A stretch of DNA of 48,438 nt from Accumulibacter sp. GTDB lineage: Bacteria > Pseudomonadota > Gammaproteobacteria > Burkholderiales > Rhodocyclaceae. The position numbers were made by a program, and so were the translations under genes. Location of the stretch: NCBI GenBank assembly GCA_017302455.1, contig JAFLDO010000037.1, positions 1 to 48,438 of the forward strand. The letters are read 5' to 3'. Numbering within the stretch: position 1 is the first letter of the stretch; the number at the start of each line of letters is the position of its first letter. The notes beneath the pieces were generated by a model. It had not been told where the DNA came from. It saw nothing but the letters and a program-made list of their open reading frames with translations, and did no database searches. Positions 7,726-16,156 of this stretch are shown here, piece after piece.

Positions 7726-9255
7726 GTGAAAACTGGACTCCCCTCCCGCTGGCGCCGCGCCCCGTATCTGGTGGCCGCCGCGCTTTGTACCCTGACCACG
7801 CTGGGCACGCTTCCGCTGCGTGGCCTGCTCGATCTCGCCAACATCGTGATGATCTTTCTGCTGACGGTTTTCGTCGCGGCGGTGTGGCTTGGGCGGGGCC
7901 CATCGGTCATGGCGGCCTTCCTCGGGGTGGCCCTCTTCGACTTCTTTTTCGTGCCGCCACATCTGTCATTCGACGTCGCCGACGGGCAGTATCTGGTGAC
8001 TTTCGCGGTCATGCTTGCCGTCGGCCTGATCTCGTCGCATCTTGCGGCATTGCTTTCGGAGCGGACCGCCGAGGCCCAGTCGCGAGAACAGGAGACGCGC
8101 GTCCTTTACCAGTTGGCACGCGATCTGGGTGGCGCTTTGACGGCTGATCAGGTCGCCGACATTACACGGCATTTCCTGGGCGCTGTTGAGCTGGATGTGA
8201 CGCTGCTGGTCGCCGAGGCTTCGGGCAAGGGAGTCGCGTTCCATGAGTTCCATGAATACGGTAGCCACCGCCTGAATGATCTGGAGTACGGCTTCGCGCG
8301 TTCGGCCTACGAACGCGGCACCATCGTCGAGACCGATCCCCTGGCCGGCATGGGCGTAGCCATCGTCTTTCTGCCCCTCGTCGTACCGACCCGTGTCCTC
8401 GGGGTGCTGGCTCTGGTACCCCGGTCGGACGACGTCGACCGGGTGCGTGCACTGCGGCCCTTGCTGGAAGCGGTGGCATCGCTGCTGGCGATCACGCTCG
8501 AGCGGCTGCATTACGCCGATGCCGCGCAGGACAGCGAACTGCAGGTCTCCGCGGAGCGGCTGCGCACATCGATCCTGTCCTCCTTGTCGCACGATTTGCG
8601 GACACCGCTGACGAGTCTCGTCGGGCTCGCCGATACCCTGGTGCACAGGCAGCCGGCGCTCGACGAAGGCGCCATCGAGACGGCCGCGATCATCCGCGAC
8701 CAGGCGCATGCCATGCATCACCTGATGTCCAACCTGCTCGAAATGGCTCGCCTGCAGGCCGGCAGCATCACGCTGAACAAGGAGTGGCAGCCCTTCGAGG
8801 AGATCGTCGGCTCCAGCACGCGCCTGCTGGCGGGTCTTCTCGCCAGCCGCAAGCTCGACATTCAGGTGCCGCGCGATCTGCCGCTGGTGGACTTCGATGC
8901 CGTGTTGCTGGAGCGCGTCCTGTGCAACCTGCTGGAGAACGCGGCCAAGTATTCCCCGCCGGGGGCGCGCATCGAGGTGCTGGCGCGCACGCGCGGAGAG
9001 GCGCTGGAAATCGCCGTCGGTAACGACGGCCGCGGTTTTCCCGTGGATCGCATCGACCAGGTTTTCGACCTGTTTGCCAGGGGCGAGCGCGAGCCGGCCG
9101 TCGCCGGTACCGGCCTGGGGCTGGCGATCTGCAAGGCCATCGTCGAGGCGCACGGCGGTACGATCGTCGCCGAGAACCGTCCCGGCGGCGCCTGTGTGCG
9201 TTTCACCCTTCCTCTCGGCACGCCCCCCGCCATGGACGAGGAGGGCACGTCATGA
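7726..9255 (+). CDS. Short KdpD-like sensor histidine kinase (DUF4118-GAF-HisKA-HATPase)
   Basis: 509 residues. It corresponds to the C-terminal half of KdpD only: four closely spaced membrane segments (about 12-110) with the KdpD-type FDFFFVPP loop, a GAF-like region (about 130-260), a dimerisation helix with His289 (SSLSHDLRTPLTSLVGL) and an ATPase domain with NLLENAAKY, NDGRGFP and GTGLGLAICKAI. The N-terminal KdpD P-loop domain and the universal-stress-like domain, which sense cytoplasmic signals, are missing and no trace lies upstream. The start is GTG at 7726. It overlaps the next regulator gene by 4 nt (ATGA). It is a paralog of the complete KdpD in the same window and presumably signals to the adjacent regulator. 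Confidence 0.9.
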   Translation: MKTGLPSRWRRAPYLVAAALCTLTTLGTLPLRGLLDLANIVMIFLLTVFVAAVWLGRGPSVMAAFLGVALFDFFFVPPHLSFDVADGQYLVTFAVMLAVGLISSHLAALLSERTAEAQSREQETRVLYQLARDLGGALTADQVADITRHFLGAVELDVTLLVAEASGKGVAFHEFHEYGSHRLNDLEYGFARSAYERGTIVETDPLAGMGVAIVFLPLVVPTRVLGVLALVPRSDDVDRVRALRPLLEAVASLLAITLERLHYADAAQDSELQVSAERLRTSILSSLSHDLRTPLTSLVGLADTLVHRQPALDEGAIETAAIIRDQAHAMHHLMSNLLEMARLQAGSITLNKEWQPFEEIVGSSTRLLAGLLASRKLDIQVPRDLPLVDFDAVLLERVLCNLLENAAKYSPPGARIEVLARTRGEALEIAVGNDGRGFPVDRIDQVFDLFARGEREPAVAGTGLGLAICKAIVEAHGGTIVAENRPGGACVRFTLPLGTPPAMDEEGTS

Positions 9256-9941
9256 ACGAGACGACCGCGCGCGTCATCGTCGTCGAGGACGAGCCGCAAA
9301 TCCGCCGCTTCGTGTGTGATGCCCTGCGCCGCGAGGGCTGCGCTTCGATCGAGGCGGCCACGGCGCGCCAGGGGCTGGACGAACTTGCCCGTGGCAAGGC
9401 GGATCTGGTGATCCTCGACCTGGGTCTGCCCGACATGAACGGTATCGAATTCATCCGCGACATGCGTAGCTGGTCGGCAGTGCCGATCCTCATTCTTTCG
9501 GCCCGCTCGGCCGAGCGCGACAAGATCGCCGCCCTTGACACGGGTGCCGACGACTATCTCTGCAAACCCTTTGGTGTCGGTGAGTTGCTGGCGCGCTTGC
9601 GGGCCTTGCTGAGACGCCACTGGCAAGCCGGCGAGGCCAGTCCCCTACATCGGTTCGGCGACGTCGAGGTGGATCTGTCCCGGCGCATCGTCAGCCGGGG
9701 GGGCGTCGAGATTCACCTGACGCAAATCGAGTATCGCCTCCTGGCGGTGATGCTCGCCAACAGCGGCAAGGTACTGACCCATCGCTACCTCATCCGGGAG
9801 GTGTGGGGACCCGGGCACAGCGAGCAGGGCCACTACCTGCGCATCTACGTTGGCCGCCTACGCCAGAAGCTCGAGATGGACCCGACGCAGCCGCAGCACC
9901 TTCTGACCGAGACCGGCGTCGGCTATCGCTTTCAATCCTGA
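9252..9941 (+). CDS. Second KdpE-like response regulator (OmpR/PhoB family)
   Basis: 229 residues: a receiver with VEDE and phosphoacceptor Asp56 (VILDLGLPDMNG), switch residues LSA and KPFGVGELLAR, then a winged helix with LTQIEYRLLAVML and GVGYRF. It aligns with the KdpE at 6655-7362 almost without gaps, so the two are clear paralogs, including similar DNA-recognition helices (THRxLxxxVWGPGH). It is coupled to the short kinase upstream and is 23 nt before kup. It is therefore the likely local regulator of kup, though it may also bind the kdp promoter. Confidence 0.92.
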   Translation: MNETTARVIVVEDEPQIRRFVCDALRREGCASIEAATARQGLDELARGKADLVILDLGLPDMNGIEFIRDMRSWSAVPILILSARSAERDKIAALDTGADDYLCKPFGVGELLARLRALLRRHWQAGEASPLHRFGDVEVDLSRRIVSRGGVEIHLTQIEYRLLAVMLANSGKVLTHRYLIREVWGPGHSEQGHYLRIYVGRLRQKLEMDPTQPQHLLTETGVGYRFQS

Positions 9942-9964
9942 ATCCTGAAGCAAGAGGTAAGCAC

Positions 9965-11839
9965 ATGTCTGAAAACACCGGCGAGAGCCGTCTGGCCGGC
10001 CTGTCGCTGGCTGCCCTTGGCGTAGTCTATGGCGACATCGGCACCAGTCCTCTGTACGCGATCAAGGAAGTCTTCGGCGGTGAACACCACCCGGTGCCGA
10101 TCACGCCTGACAATGTCTTCGGCATTCTCTCGTTGATTTTCTGGTCGCTGATGATCGTGGTCAGCCTGAAGTACGTGCTGTTCATCATGCGCGCCGACAA
10201 CAAGGGCGAAGGCGGCATCATGTCCTTGATGGCGCTGGCCCTGCGACCGATCGCGGAAGGCTCGTGGCAGCGCCGCCTGATCATGATTCTCGGTCTGTTC
10301 GGAGCGGCGCTGTTCTACGGTGACGGGGTGATCACGCCGGCGATTTCCGTTCTCTCGGCGGTCGAGGGCCTCGAAGTGGCGACTCCGGCCTTCAAGCCGT
10401 ACGTGCTGCCAATCTCGTTGATCATCCTGGTGCTGCTGTTCGCGGTGCAGCGTCACGGCACGGCTGCAGTGGGCAGGTTTTTCGGGCCGATCATGGTGCT
10501 CTGGTTCCTGACGCTGGGCGCGCTGGGCTTATTCAGCATCGCCCACGAGCCGCAGGTGCTGAGCGCGCTGGGGCCTTGGCACGCCGTGCGTTTCTTCGAC
10601 GACAACCCGATTCTCGGCTTCTTTGCACTCGGCGCCGCCGTGCTTGTGCTGACCGGTGGCGAAGCGCTGTACGCTGACATGGGGCACTTCGGACACAAAC
10701 CGATCCAGTTGGCCTGGTTTGGCCTCGTGTTGCCGGCGCTGGTCATCAACTATTTCGGGCAGGGAGCGCTGCTGTTGCGCGACCCGCAAGCCATCACCAA
10801 TCCGTTCTATCTGCTGGCGCCCGACTGGCTGCTCTATCCGATGGTCGTGCTGTCCACGGTGGCAACCGTGATCGCGTCGCAGGCTGTGATTTCCGGCGCT
10901 TTCTCGATTACGCAGCAGGCGATTCAGCTCGGTTTTACCCCGCGCATGGAGATCAGCCACACGTCGGATCAGCAGATGGGGCAAATCTACCTGGCGGGCA
11001 TCAACTGGAGCCTGCTGGCAGCGGTCATTGTACTGGTGCTCGGCTTTGGCAGTTCGTCGAACCTGGCGGCGGCGTACGGCATCGCCGTCACGGGAACGAT
11101 GTTCATCACCGATCTGCTGGCCTTCGTCGTCGCGCGATACGTCTGGGGCTGGCCCGTCTGGCGCGCGTTTCTCGGTGCGCTGCCTTTCGCAATCATCGAT
11201 CTGGCCTATTTCTCCGCCAACTCGGTGAAGATCGCTGGCGGCGGCTGGTTCCCGCTGCTCTTCGGCCTCGCCGTCTATGTGCTGCTATCCACCTGGAAGC
11301 GCGGCCGCGACCTGCTCAGCGCACATCTGGCCATGGATGCGATGGATACGGGAAGCTTCATGCAAGCGATTGGCGGGGCGCGACGGGTACCCGGGACAGC
11401 GATATTCCTCACCTCCAATCCCGACAATGTGCCGCACTCCCTACTGCACAGCCTGAAGCACTACAAGGTGTTGCACGAGCGCATCGTGCTGGTCTCCGTC
11501 CATATCCTCGACGTTCCCCGGCGTGCGGACGCCAGCCGGGTCGAGGTCGTGCACATGACCAGTGACCTCTGGCAGGTGAAGGTTTTCTACGGCTTCATGG
11601 AGCAACCCAACCTGCCGAACGCGCTGGAAGAGTGTGCCGCCTACGGGCTCGATTTCGACCCGATGGATACCTCTTTCTTCCTCGGTCGGGAAACCCTGCT
11701 TCCGCGACTGAATACCGACATGTGTCGCTGGCGCGGCAAGCTCTTTGTGTGGATGTTCCGCAACGGTGGCAGCGCCGCCAACTTCTTCGGTTTGCCGGCC
11801 AATCGCGTGGTCGAGCTGGGTACGCAGGTCGTCATGTAG
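9965..11839 (+). CDS. kup: Kup-type low-affinity potassium uptake protein
   Basis: 624 residues. The N-terminus has the family signature GDIGTSPLYA and then FGDGVITPAISVLSA-type sequence (here FYGDGVITPAISVLSA), about 12 membrane helices to residue 430 or so, and a soluble C-terminal domain starting near VPGTAIFLTSNPD. This is a K+/H+ symporter of the inner membrane. The frame is open further upstream, but ATG at 9965, preceded by AGAGGTAAG, is the right start. It ends the kinase-regulator-kup operon and its stop overlaps the kdpD stop (opposite strand) by 8 nt. Confidence 0.95.
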   Translation: MSENTGESRLAGLSLAALGVVYGDIGTSPLYAIKEVFGGEHHPVPITPDNVFGILSLIFWSLMIVVSLKYVLFIMRADNKGEGGIMSLMALALRPIAEGSWQRRLIMILGLFGAALFYGDGVITPAISVLSAVEGLEVATPAFKPYVLPISLIILVLLFAVQRHGTAAVGRFFGPIMVLWFLTLGALGLFSIAHEPQVLSALGPWHAVRFFDDNPILGFFALGAAVLVLTGGEALYADMGHFGHKPIQLAWFGLVLPALVINYFGQGALLLRDPQAITNPFYLLAPDWLLYPMVVLSTVATVIASQAVISGAFSITQQAIQLGFTPRMEISHTSDQQMGQIYLAGINWSLLAAVIVLVLGFGSSSNLAAAYGIAVTGTMFITDLLAFVVARYVWGWPVWRAFLGALPFAIIDLAYFSANSVKIAGGGWFPLLFGLAVYVLLSTWKRGRDLLSAHLAMDAMDTGSFMQAIGGARRVPGTAIFLTSNPDNVPHSLLHSLKHYKVLHERIVLVSVHILDVPRRADASRVEVVHMTSDLWQVKVFYGFMEQPNLPNALEECAAYGLDFDPMDTSFFLGRETLLPRLNTDMCRWRGKLFVWMFRNGGSAANFFGLPANRVVELGTQVVM

Positions 11840-14525
11840 CTCCCCCTTCTTCGACAACCGTCGGCGGTACGCCACGCGGCAGCGAAAAGATGAAACGTGC
11901 GCCGCCGCGGGGGCGGTTCTCGGCATGAATCCGGCCGCCGTGCGCCTCGACGATGGCGCGGCAGATCGCCAGACCAAGGCCAACGCCGGAGGTCGTGCTC
12001 TCCCGTGCGCCGCGCTCGAACTTCTCGAAAATGCTCTCCTCGCGCCCTCGTGGCAAGCCTGGCCCACTGTCGTCCACCCACACCTCAACCTCATTTTCAC
12101 GCGCCGCTGCACCAATACTGACCGGCGTGCCGGCCGGCGTGTACTTGGCAGCGTTGTCGAGGAGATTACAGAGCACACGTTCGATCAGTACGCCGTCGAT
12201 TTCGAGCAGCGGCAGATCATCGGGCAGGGCGGTATGCACGGAATGGGCGGCAAGCGACACGTCGGTGGCCATCAGCGCGCTGCCGACGACTTCCTCGAGC
12301 GGCTGCCACTGGCGCTTGAGTTGGACCTTGCCGGCCTGCAGACGCGCCATGTCGAGCAGACTGTTGACTTTGGTGCTCATGCGTAGCGCTTCTTCCTTCA
12401 GCGTTGCGGCAATCGTGGCCTGGGCATCGGTGGGTGGCGGCTGCGTCAGCCGGATCGACTCGGCCAGGCCCACCAGCACGCTCAAGGGCGTCCGCAGATC
12501 GTGCGAGATCGCCGACAGCAGGGAATTGCGCAGACTCTCCGACTCCATCTGCACCAGCGTGGTTTGCGCGACGTCGACATAGTGCATGCGCTCGACGGCG
12601 ATCGCCACCAGGCTGGCAAAGGTCTCGAGTTGCCGGCGCGCCTCCGGCCCCTGCACGCGCAGCGGGTCGCGGGGTGCAATGGCGAGCACGCCGCGCGTAC
12701 GCATTGGGGCCTTGAGCGGCAGGTAGAGGAGCGGGCTACCCGGCAAGGTATCGGTGGACAGCCCAGCCGCCTCGCCGTGATCGAAGGCCCAGCGGGCCAC
12801 ACCTTCGTCTACGACCGGCGTCTCGCCGGCGGCGGCTTTGGCAGCAAGTATCGCCGCTTGCAGGTGATCCCTGGTATCGGTCAGCAAGAGCGCTGCCCGG
12901 GCACCGAATTCGACCACCAGAAAGCGGTCGCAAGCCTCGGCGATCTGCACCGGCAGCAAAGCCGCCGACAGATCTCGGGCCATTTCGTAGAGCCCGCGCG
13001 CGCGCGCCTCGCGCTGTGTCGCCACCTCGGCGTGCTGCTTGTAGCGCGCGGTGAGCTGGCCGGTGATCAGCGCCACGATGAGCATCACGCCAAAGGTCAT
13101 CAGATATTGCGCATCGCTGACGGCGAAGGAAAAGCGCGGCGGCACGAAGAAGAAGTCGAAGGCGGCAACCGCCAGAAAGGCGCTGAGCACTGCTGGGCCG
13201 CGTCCAAGACGCATGGCCACGATGAGTACGGCAAGCAGGAACAGCATGGCGATGTTGGTGAGTTCGATCGCGCCTGCCAGCGGCGCTGCCAGAGCAGTTG
13301 CCACGGCACAGATTGCCGTGGCCTTGAAATAGGCCAGCCACTCGCCCGGTGTCGGTGGAGCCGTCGGCGATGGCACGGCGGTCCGTGCGTCGTCGTTGCG
13401 CGCCACCTGGACCACGTCCAGGTCGGGTGCGGCATGACCAACGCGCTCGACCATCGAGCGGTACCATGGTTGCCAACGGCGTGGATGGTCGCGGCCGACG
13501 AGCACCCGTGACAGGTTGTGTTCGCGCGCATAATCGACAACCGTCGCGACAGCGTCGTCAGCCGAAAGCGTCGCCGTTTCAGCGCCAAGCGAACTGGCAA
13601 GATCGAGCGCGCGCACGATGCGCTGCCGCTGCAATTCGGGCTCCGGCCCAGCGGTGTGCGTGTCGACGTGAACGGCATGCCAGGGGGCCTCGAGTCGGCC
13701 CGCCAGACGCGCCGCGGTGCGCACCAGTCGCTCGCCGCCGGTGCCTGGTCCAATGCATACCAACAGTGCATCGCGCGTTTGCCATACCGTATTGATCGAG
13801 GTTTCGCGGCGGTAGGCCAGCATCTCGTCGTCGACCCGGTCGGCAGTGCGGCGCAAGGCCAACTCGCGCAGGGCGATCAGGTTGCCCTTGCGGAAGAAAT
13901 TGCGGATCGCCCGTTCCGCCTGTTGCGGCAGGTAGACCTTGCCCTCTTTCAAGCGCTGCAGCAGTTCGTCGGGCGGTAGATCGACCAGCACCACTTCGTC
14001 GGCGGCGTCGAAGACACGGTCGGGTACCGTCTCCCAGACGCGAATGCCGGCGATGCCGCTGACGACATCGTTGAGCGTTTCCAGATGCTGCACATTGACC
14101 GTGCTGTAGACGTCGATGCCGGCAACGAGCAACTCATGCACGTCCTGCCAGCGTTTCGGATGCCGCGACCCGGCGACGTTGGAATGGGCCAGTTCGTCCA
14201 TCAGGATCAGCGCCGGACGGCGCGCCAGTGCGCCGTCGAGATCGAACTCCTTGAGCATCCTGTCGCGATGAGCGATGTCGCGCAATGGCAGCCGTTCGAG
14301 GCCCGCGAGCAGGGCCTCGGTTTCCTTGCGGCCATGCGTCTCGACGACACCGATGACCACGTCCGTCCCCAGCTCTTTCTGCTGACGAGCGGCACCGAGC
14401 ATCGCGTACGTCTTGCCGACGCCGGCAGAGGCGCCGAAGAAGATCTTCAGCTTGCCGCGCGCAGCTTTGGCCTCTTCCTCCTGGACGCGTGCGAGGAGTC
14501 GATCGGGGTCGGGTCGTTCGGTCAT
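11832..14525 (-). CDS. kdpD: Sensor histidine kinase KdpD, full length
   Basis: 897 residues. Order of domains: KdpD P-loop domain (about 20-230) with Walker A GASAGVGKT and LILMDELAHSN; universal-stress-like domain (about 245-370); four membrane helices of DUF4118 (about 400-495) with FDFFFVPP; a GAF-like region; dimerisation helix with His675 (SAISHDLRTPLSVLVGL); ATPase domain with DNAAKYTPAG, DSGPGLP and GVGLGLAICRAI. The frame opens at 14612, but ATG at 14525 overlaps the corA stop as ATGA and gives the normal N-terminus (MTERPDPDRLLARVQEE). It senses low K+ and ionic stress and phosphorylates KdpE. It is unusual in being coupled to corA, and in lacking kdpE directly downstream. Confidence 0.95.
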   Translation of the reverse strand: MTERPDPDRLLARVQEEEAKAARGKLKIFFGASAGVGKTYAMLGAARQQKELGTDVVIGVVETHGRKETEALLAGLERLPLRDIAHRDRMLKEFDLDGALARRPALILMDELAHSNVAGSRHPKRWQDVHELLVAGIDVYSTVNVQHLETLNDVVSGIAGIRVWETVPDRVFDAADEVVLVDLPPDELLQRLKEGKVYLPQQAERAIRNFFRKGNLIALRELALRRTADRVDDEMLAYRRETSINTVWQTRDALLVCIGPGTGGERLVRTAARLAGRLEAPWHAVHVDTHTAGPEPELQRQRIVRALDLASSLGAETATLSADDAVATVVDYAREHNLSRVLVGRDHPRRWQPWYRSMVERVGHAAPDLDVVQVARNDDARTAVPSPTAPPTPGEWLAYFKATAICAVATALAAPLAGAIELTNIAMLFLLAVLIVAMRLGRGPAVLSAFLAVAAFDFFFVPPRFSFAVSDAQYLMTFGVMLIVALITGQLTARYKQHAEVATQREARARGLYEMARDLSAALLPVQIAEACDRFLVVEFGARAALLLTDTRDHLQAAILAAKAAAGETPVVDEGVARWAFDHGEAAGLSTDTLPGSPLLYLPLKAPMRTRGVLAIAPRDPLRVQGPEARRQLETFASLVAIAVERMHYVDVAQTTLVQMESESLRNSLLSAISHDLRTPLSVLVGLAESIRLTQPPPTDAQATIAATLKEEALRMSTKVNSLLDMARLQAGKVQLKRQWQPLEEVVGSALMATDVSLAAHSVHTALPDDLPLLEIDGVLIERVLCNLLDNAAKYTPAGTPVSIGAAARENEVEVWVDDSGPGLPRGREESIFEKFERGARESTTSGVGLGLAICRAIVEAHGGRIHAENRPRGGARFIFSLPRGVPPTVVEEGGAT

Positions 14526-15487
14526 AGCCAGCCCAGGCGCCGAAAGCGGAAGAAGAGAAACCCCATGGCGCCAGCGATCATGGTCAACGCCATTGGGTAA
14601 CCGTATTCCCATTGCAATTCAGGCATCACCTTGAAGTTCATCCCCCAGATACCGGCAAAGGCGGTCGCGATGGCAAAGATCCCGGCCCAGGCGGCTAGGC
14701 GCTTGGCGACATCGTTCTGTTCGATGGCCACCGATGAAAGACTGACCTGGATGGCGGTGCCGATGGTGTCGCGTAGGACATCGAGGTGCGCGTTGATGCG
14801 CGTCAGGTGGTCATAGACGTCGCGGAAATAGTGGCGGCTACTGGCCGAAACCGGTGGTACGCGACCGCTGGCAAGCTTGCTGACAGCCTCCATCAGCGGC
14901 GCCACCGCGTGCTTGACGATGGTTACGCGGCGTTTCAGGTCGTAGAGGCGCTCGATGTTGAGGCGTGCCGCGCCGCGCTCGAAGATGCGCTCCTCGATAC
15001 CTTCGAGCTCAGATTCCATGCTATCGACGATCGGAAAATAGCGGTCGACGACGGCATCCATCAAGGCGTAGAGGACGAAACCCGACCCTTGCTTGAGAAC
15101 CTCGGGCTCGCGTTCGCAGCGTTCGCGCACACCCAGCAGATGCTGGCCGCTGCGGTTGCGCACCGAGAGAATAAAATTGCTGCCGACGAAAATATCCACC
15201 TCGCCGATGGTGATCTCGCCATGCTCCATTTCGAGGAGGTGAATCACGGCGAACAGGCTGTCGCCATACTCTTCGAGCTTCGGCCGCTGGTGACCGTGGT
15301 TCGCGTCTTCGATGGCGAGCGCGTGCAGGTTGAACTCGATACGCATTTTGTCGAGTTCTGCCGGGGTGGCATCGCGCAGGGCGACCCAGACGAAGCAGTC
15401 CGGATGCTGCAGGTAGTCGCTGATTTCATCGGTGTCGATATCGGCAAGCTTCTTGCCTTCGCGGTAGGCAACGCAATTGATCAGCAT
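14522..15487 (-). CDS. corA: CorA-family magnesium/divalent cation channel
   Basis: 321 residues. A soluble N-terminal funnel domain with long helices (about 130-250), then two C-terminal membrane helices with the signature WGMNFKVMPE at the pore entrance and a basic tail (FFRFRRLGWL). GMN is required for Mg2+ selection in this family. The frame is open further upstream; ATG at 15487 (MLINCVAYREGKK) is preferred because the extension is low-complexity. It lies 83 nt after kdpC and overlaps kdpD by 4 nt, so it is translated with kdpD. CorA is not a normal member of the kdp operon. The symbol marks the family; Co2+, Zn2+ or other substrates are possible. Confidence 0.9.
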   Translation of the reverse strand: MLINCVAYREGKKLADIDTDEISDYLQHPDCFVWVALRDATPAELDKMRIEFNLHALAIEDANHGHQRPKLEEYGDSLFAVIHLLEMEHGEITIGEVDIFVGSNFILSVRNRSGQHLLGVRERCEREPEVLKQGSGFVLYALMDAVVDRYFPIVDSMESELEGIEERIFERGAARLNIERLYDLKRRVTIVKHAVAPLMEAVSKLASGRVPPVSASSRHYFRDVYDHLTRINAHLDVLRDTIGTAIQVSLSSVAIEQNDVAKRLAAWAGIFAIATAFAGIWGMNFKVMPELQWEYGYPMALTMIAGAMGFLFFRFRRLGWL

Positions 15488-15570
15488 CGGAGAAGCTCCG
15501 TCAGGTGGGATGCCGGCATTTTCCGCGCTTTTCCCGGTGCCGACACGCACTCCTGCGCGGCCCCCGGTGT

Positions 15571-16146
15571 TCACGGCGCCAGCGCGTCGAGGGCGAGGTT
15601 GAGTCTGAGGACGTGCACCCGCGCTTCGCCGAAGACGCCGAGGTCGCGGCCCTCCGTATTCGCGGCAACGAGTTGCCGCACGGCCTTCGTCTCGAGATGG
15701 CGGGCGCGCGCAACGCGCTCCGCCTGGTAATCGGCGGCGGCCGGGCTGATGTGCGGATCGAGACCGCTGGCCGAAGCCGTGACCAGATCTATCGGTATGG
15801 GTCGCTGGTTCCCTGGGTCGGCGGCGTGCAGCGCTTCGACCCGACCCTTGACGGCATCGGCGAGGGCCGGGTTCAAGGGTCCCTGGTTCGAGCCCGAGGA
15901 TGCGGCAGCGTTATAGGGTTGGGGTGCTGTTGCGGAAGGGCGGCCCCAGAAGTACTTCGGATCGCTGAAGTTCTGGCCGATCAGTGCAGAGCCGATCGGT
16001 TGGCCGTCCTTGATGATCAGGCTGCCGCCCGCGGCAGCAGGAAAGGCGATCCGGGCCACGCCGGTGACCAGGAACGGATACAGGACGCCGGTAACGAGCG
16101 ACAGCAACACGAACAGAGAAATGGCGGGACGCAGCAGCGTTTTCAT
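15571..16146 (-). CDS. kdpC: Potassium-transporting ATPase subunit C
   Basis: 191 residues with one N-terminal membrane helix ([20 protein letters not shown]) and the conserved periplasmic boxes [49 protein letters not shown] and a closing [12 protein letters not shown] motif. KdpC stabilises the KdpFABC complex and raises ATP affinity. ATG at 16146 with GAGGTATCA before it is taken as the start; the frame is open to 16164, overlapping the end of kdpB. It is 10 nt from the kdpB stop. Confidence 0.95.
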   Translation of the reverse strand: MKTLLRPAISLFVLLSLVTGVLYPFLVTGVARIAFPAAAGGSLIIKDGQPIGSALIGQNFSDPKYFWGRPSATAPQPYNAAASSGSNQGPLNPALADAVKGRVEALHAADPGNQRPIPIDLVTASASGLDPHISPAAADYQAERVARARHLETKAVRQLVAANTEGRDLGVFGEARVHVLRLNLALDALAP

Positions 16147-16156
16147 TGATACCTCC

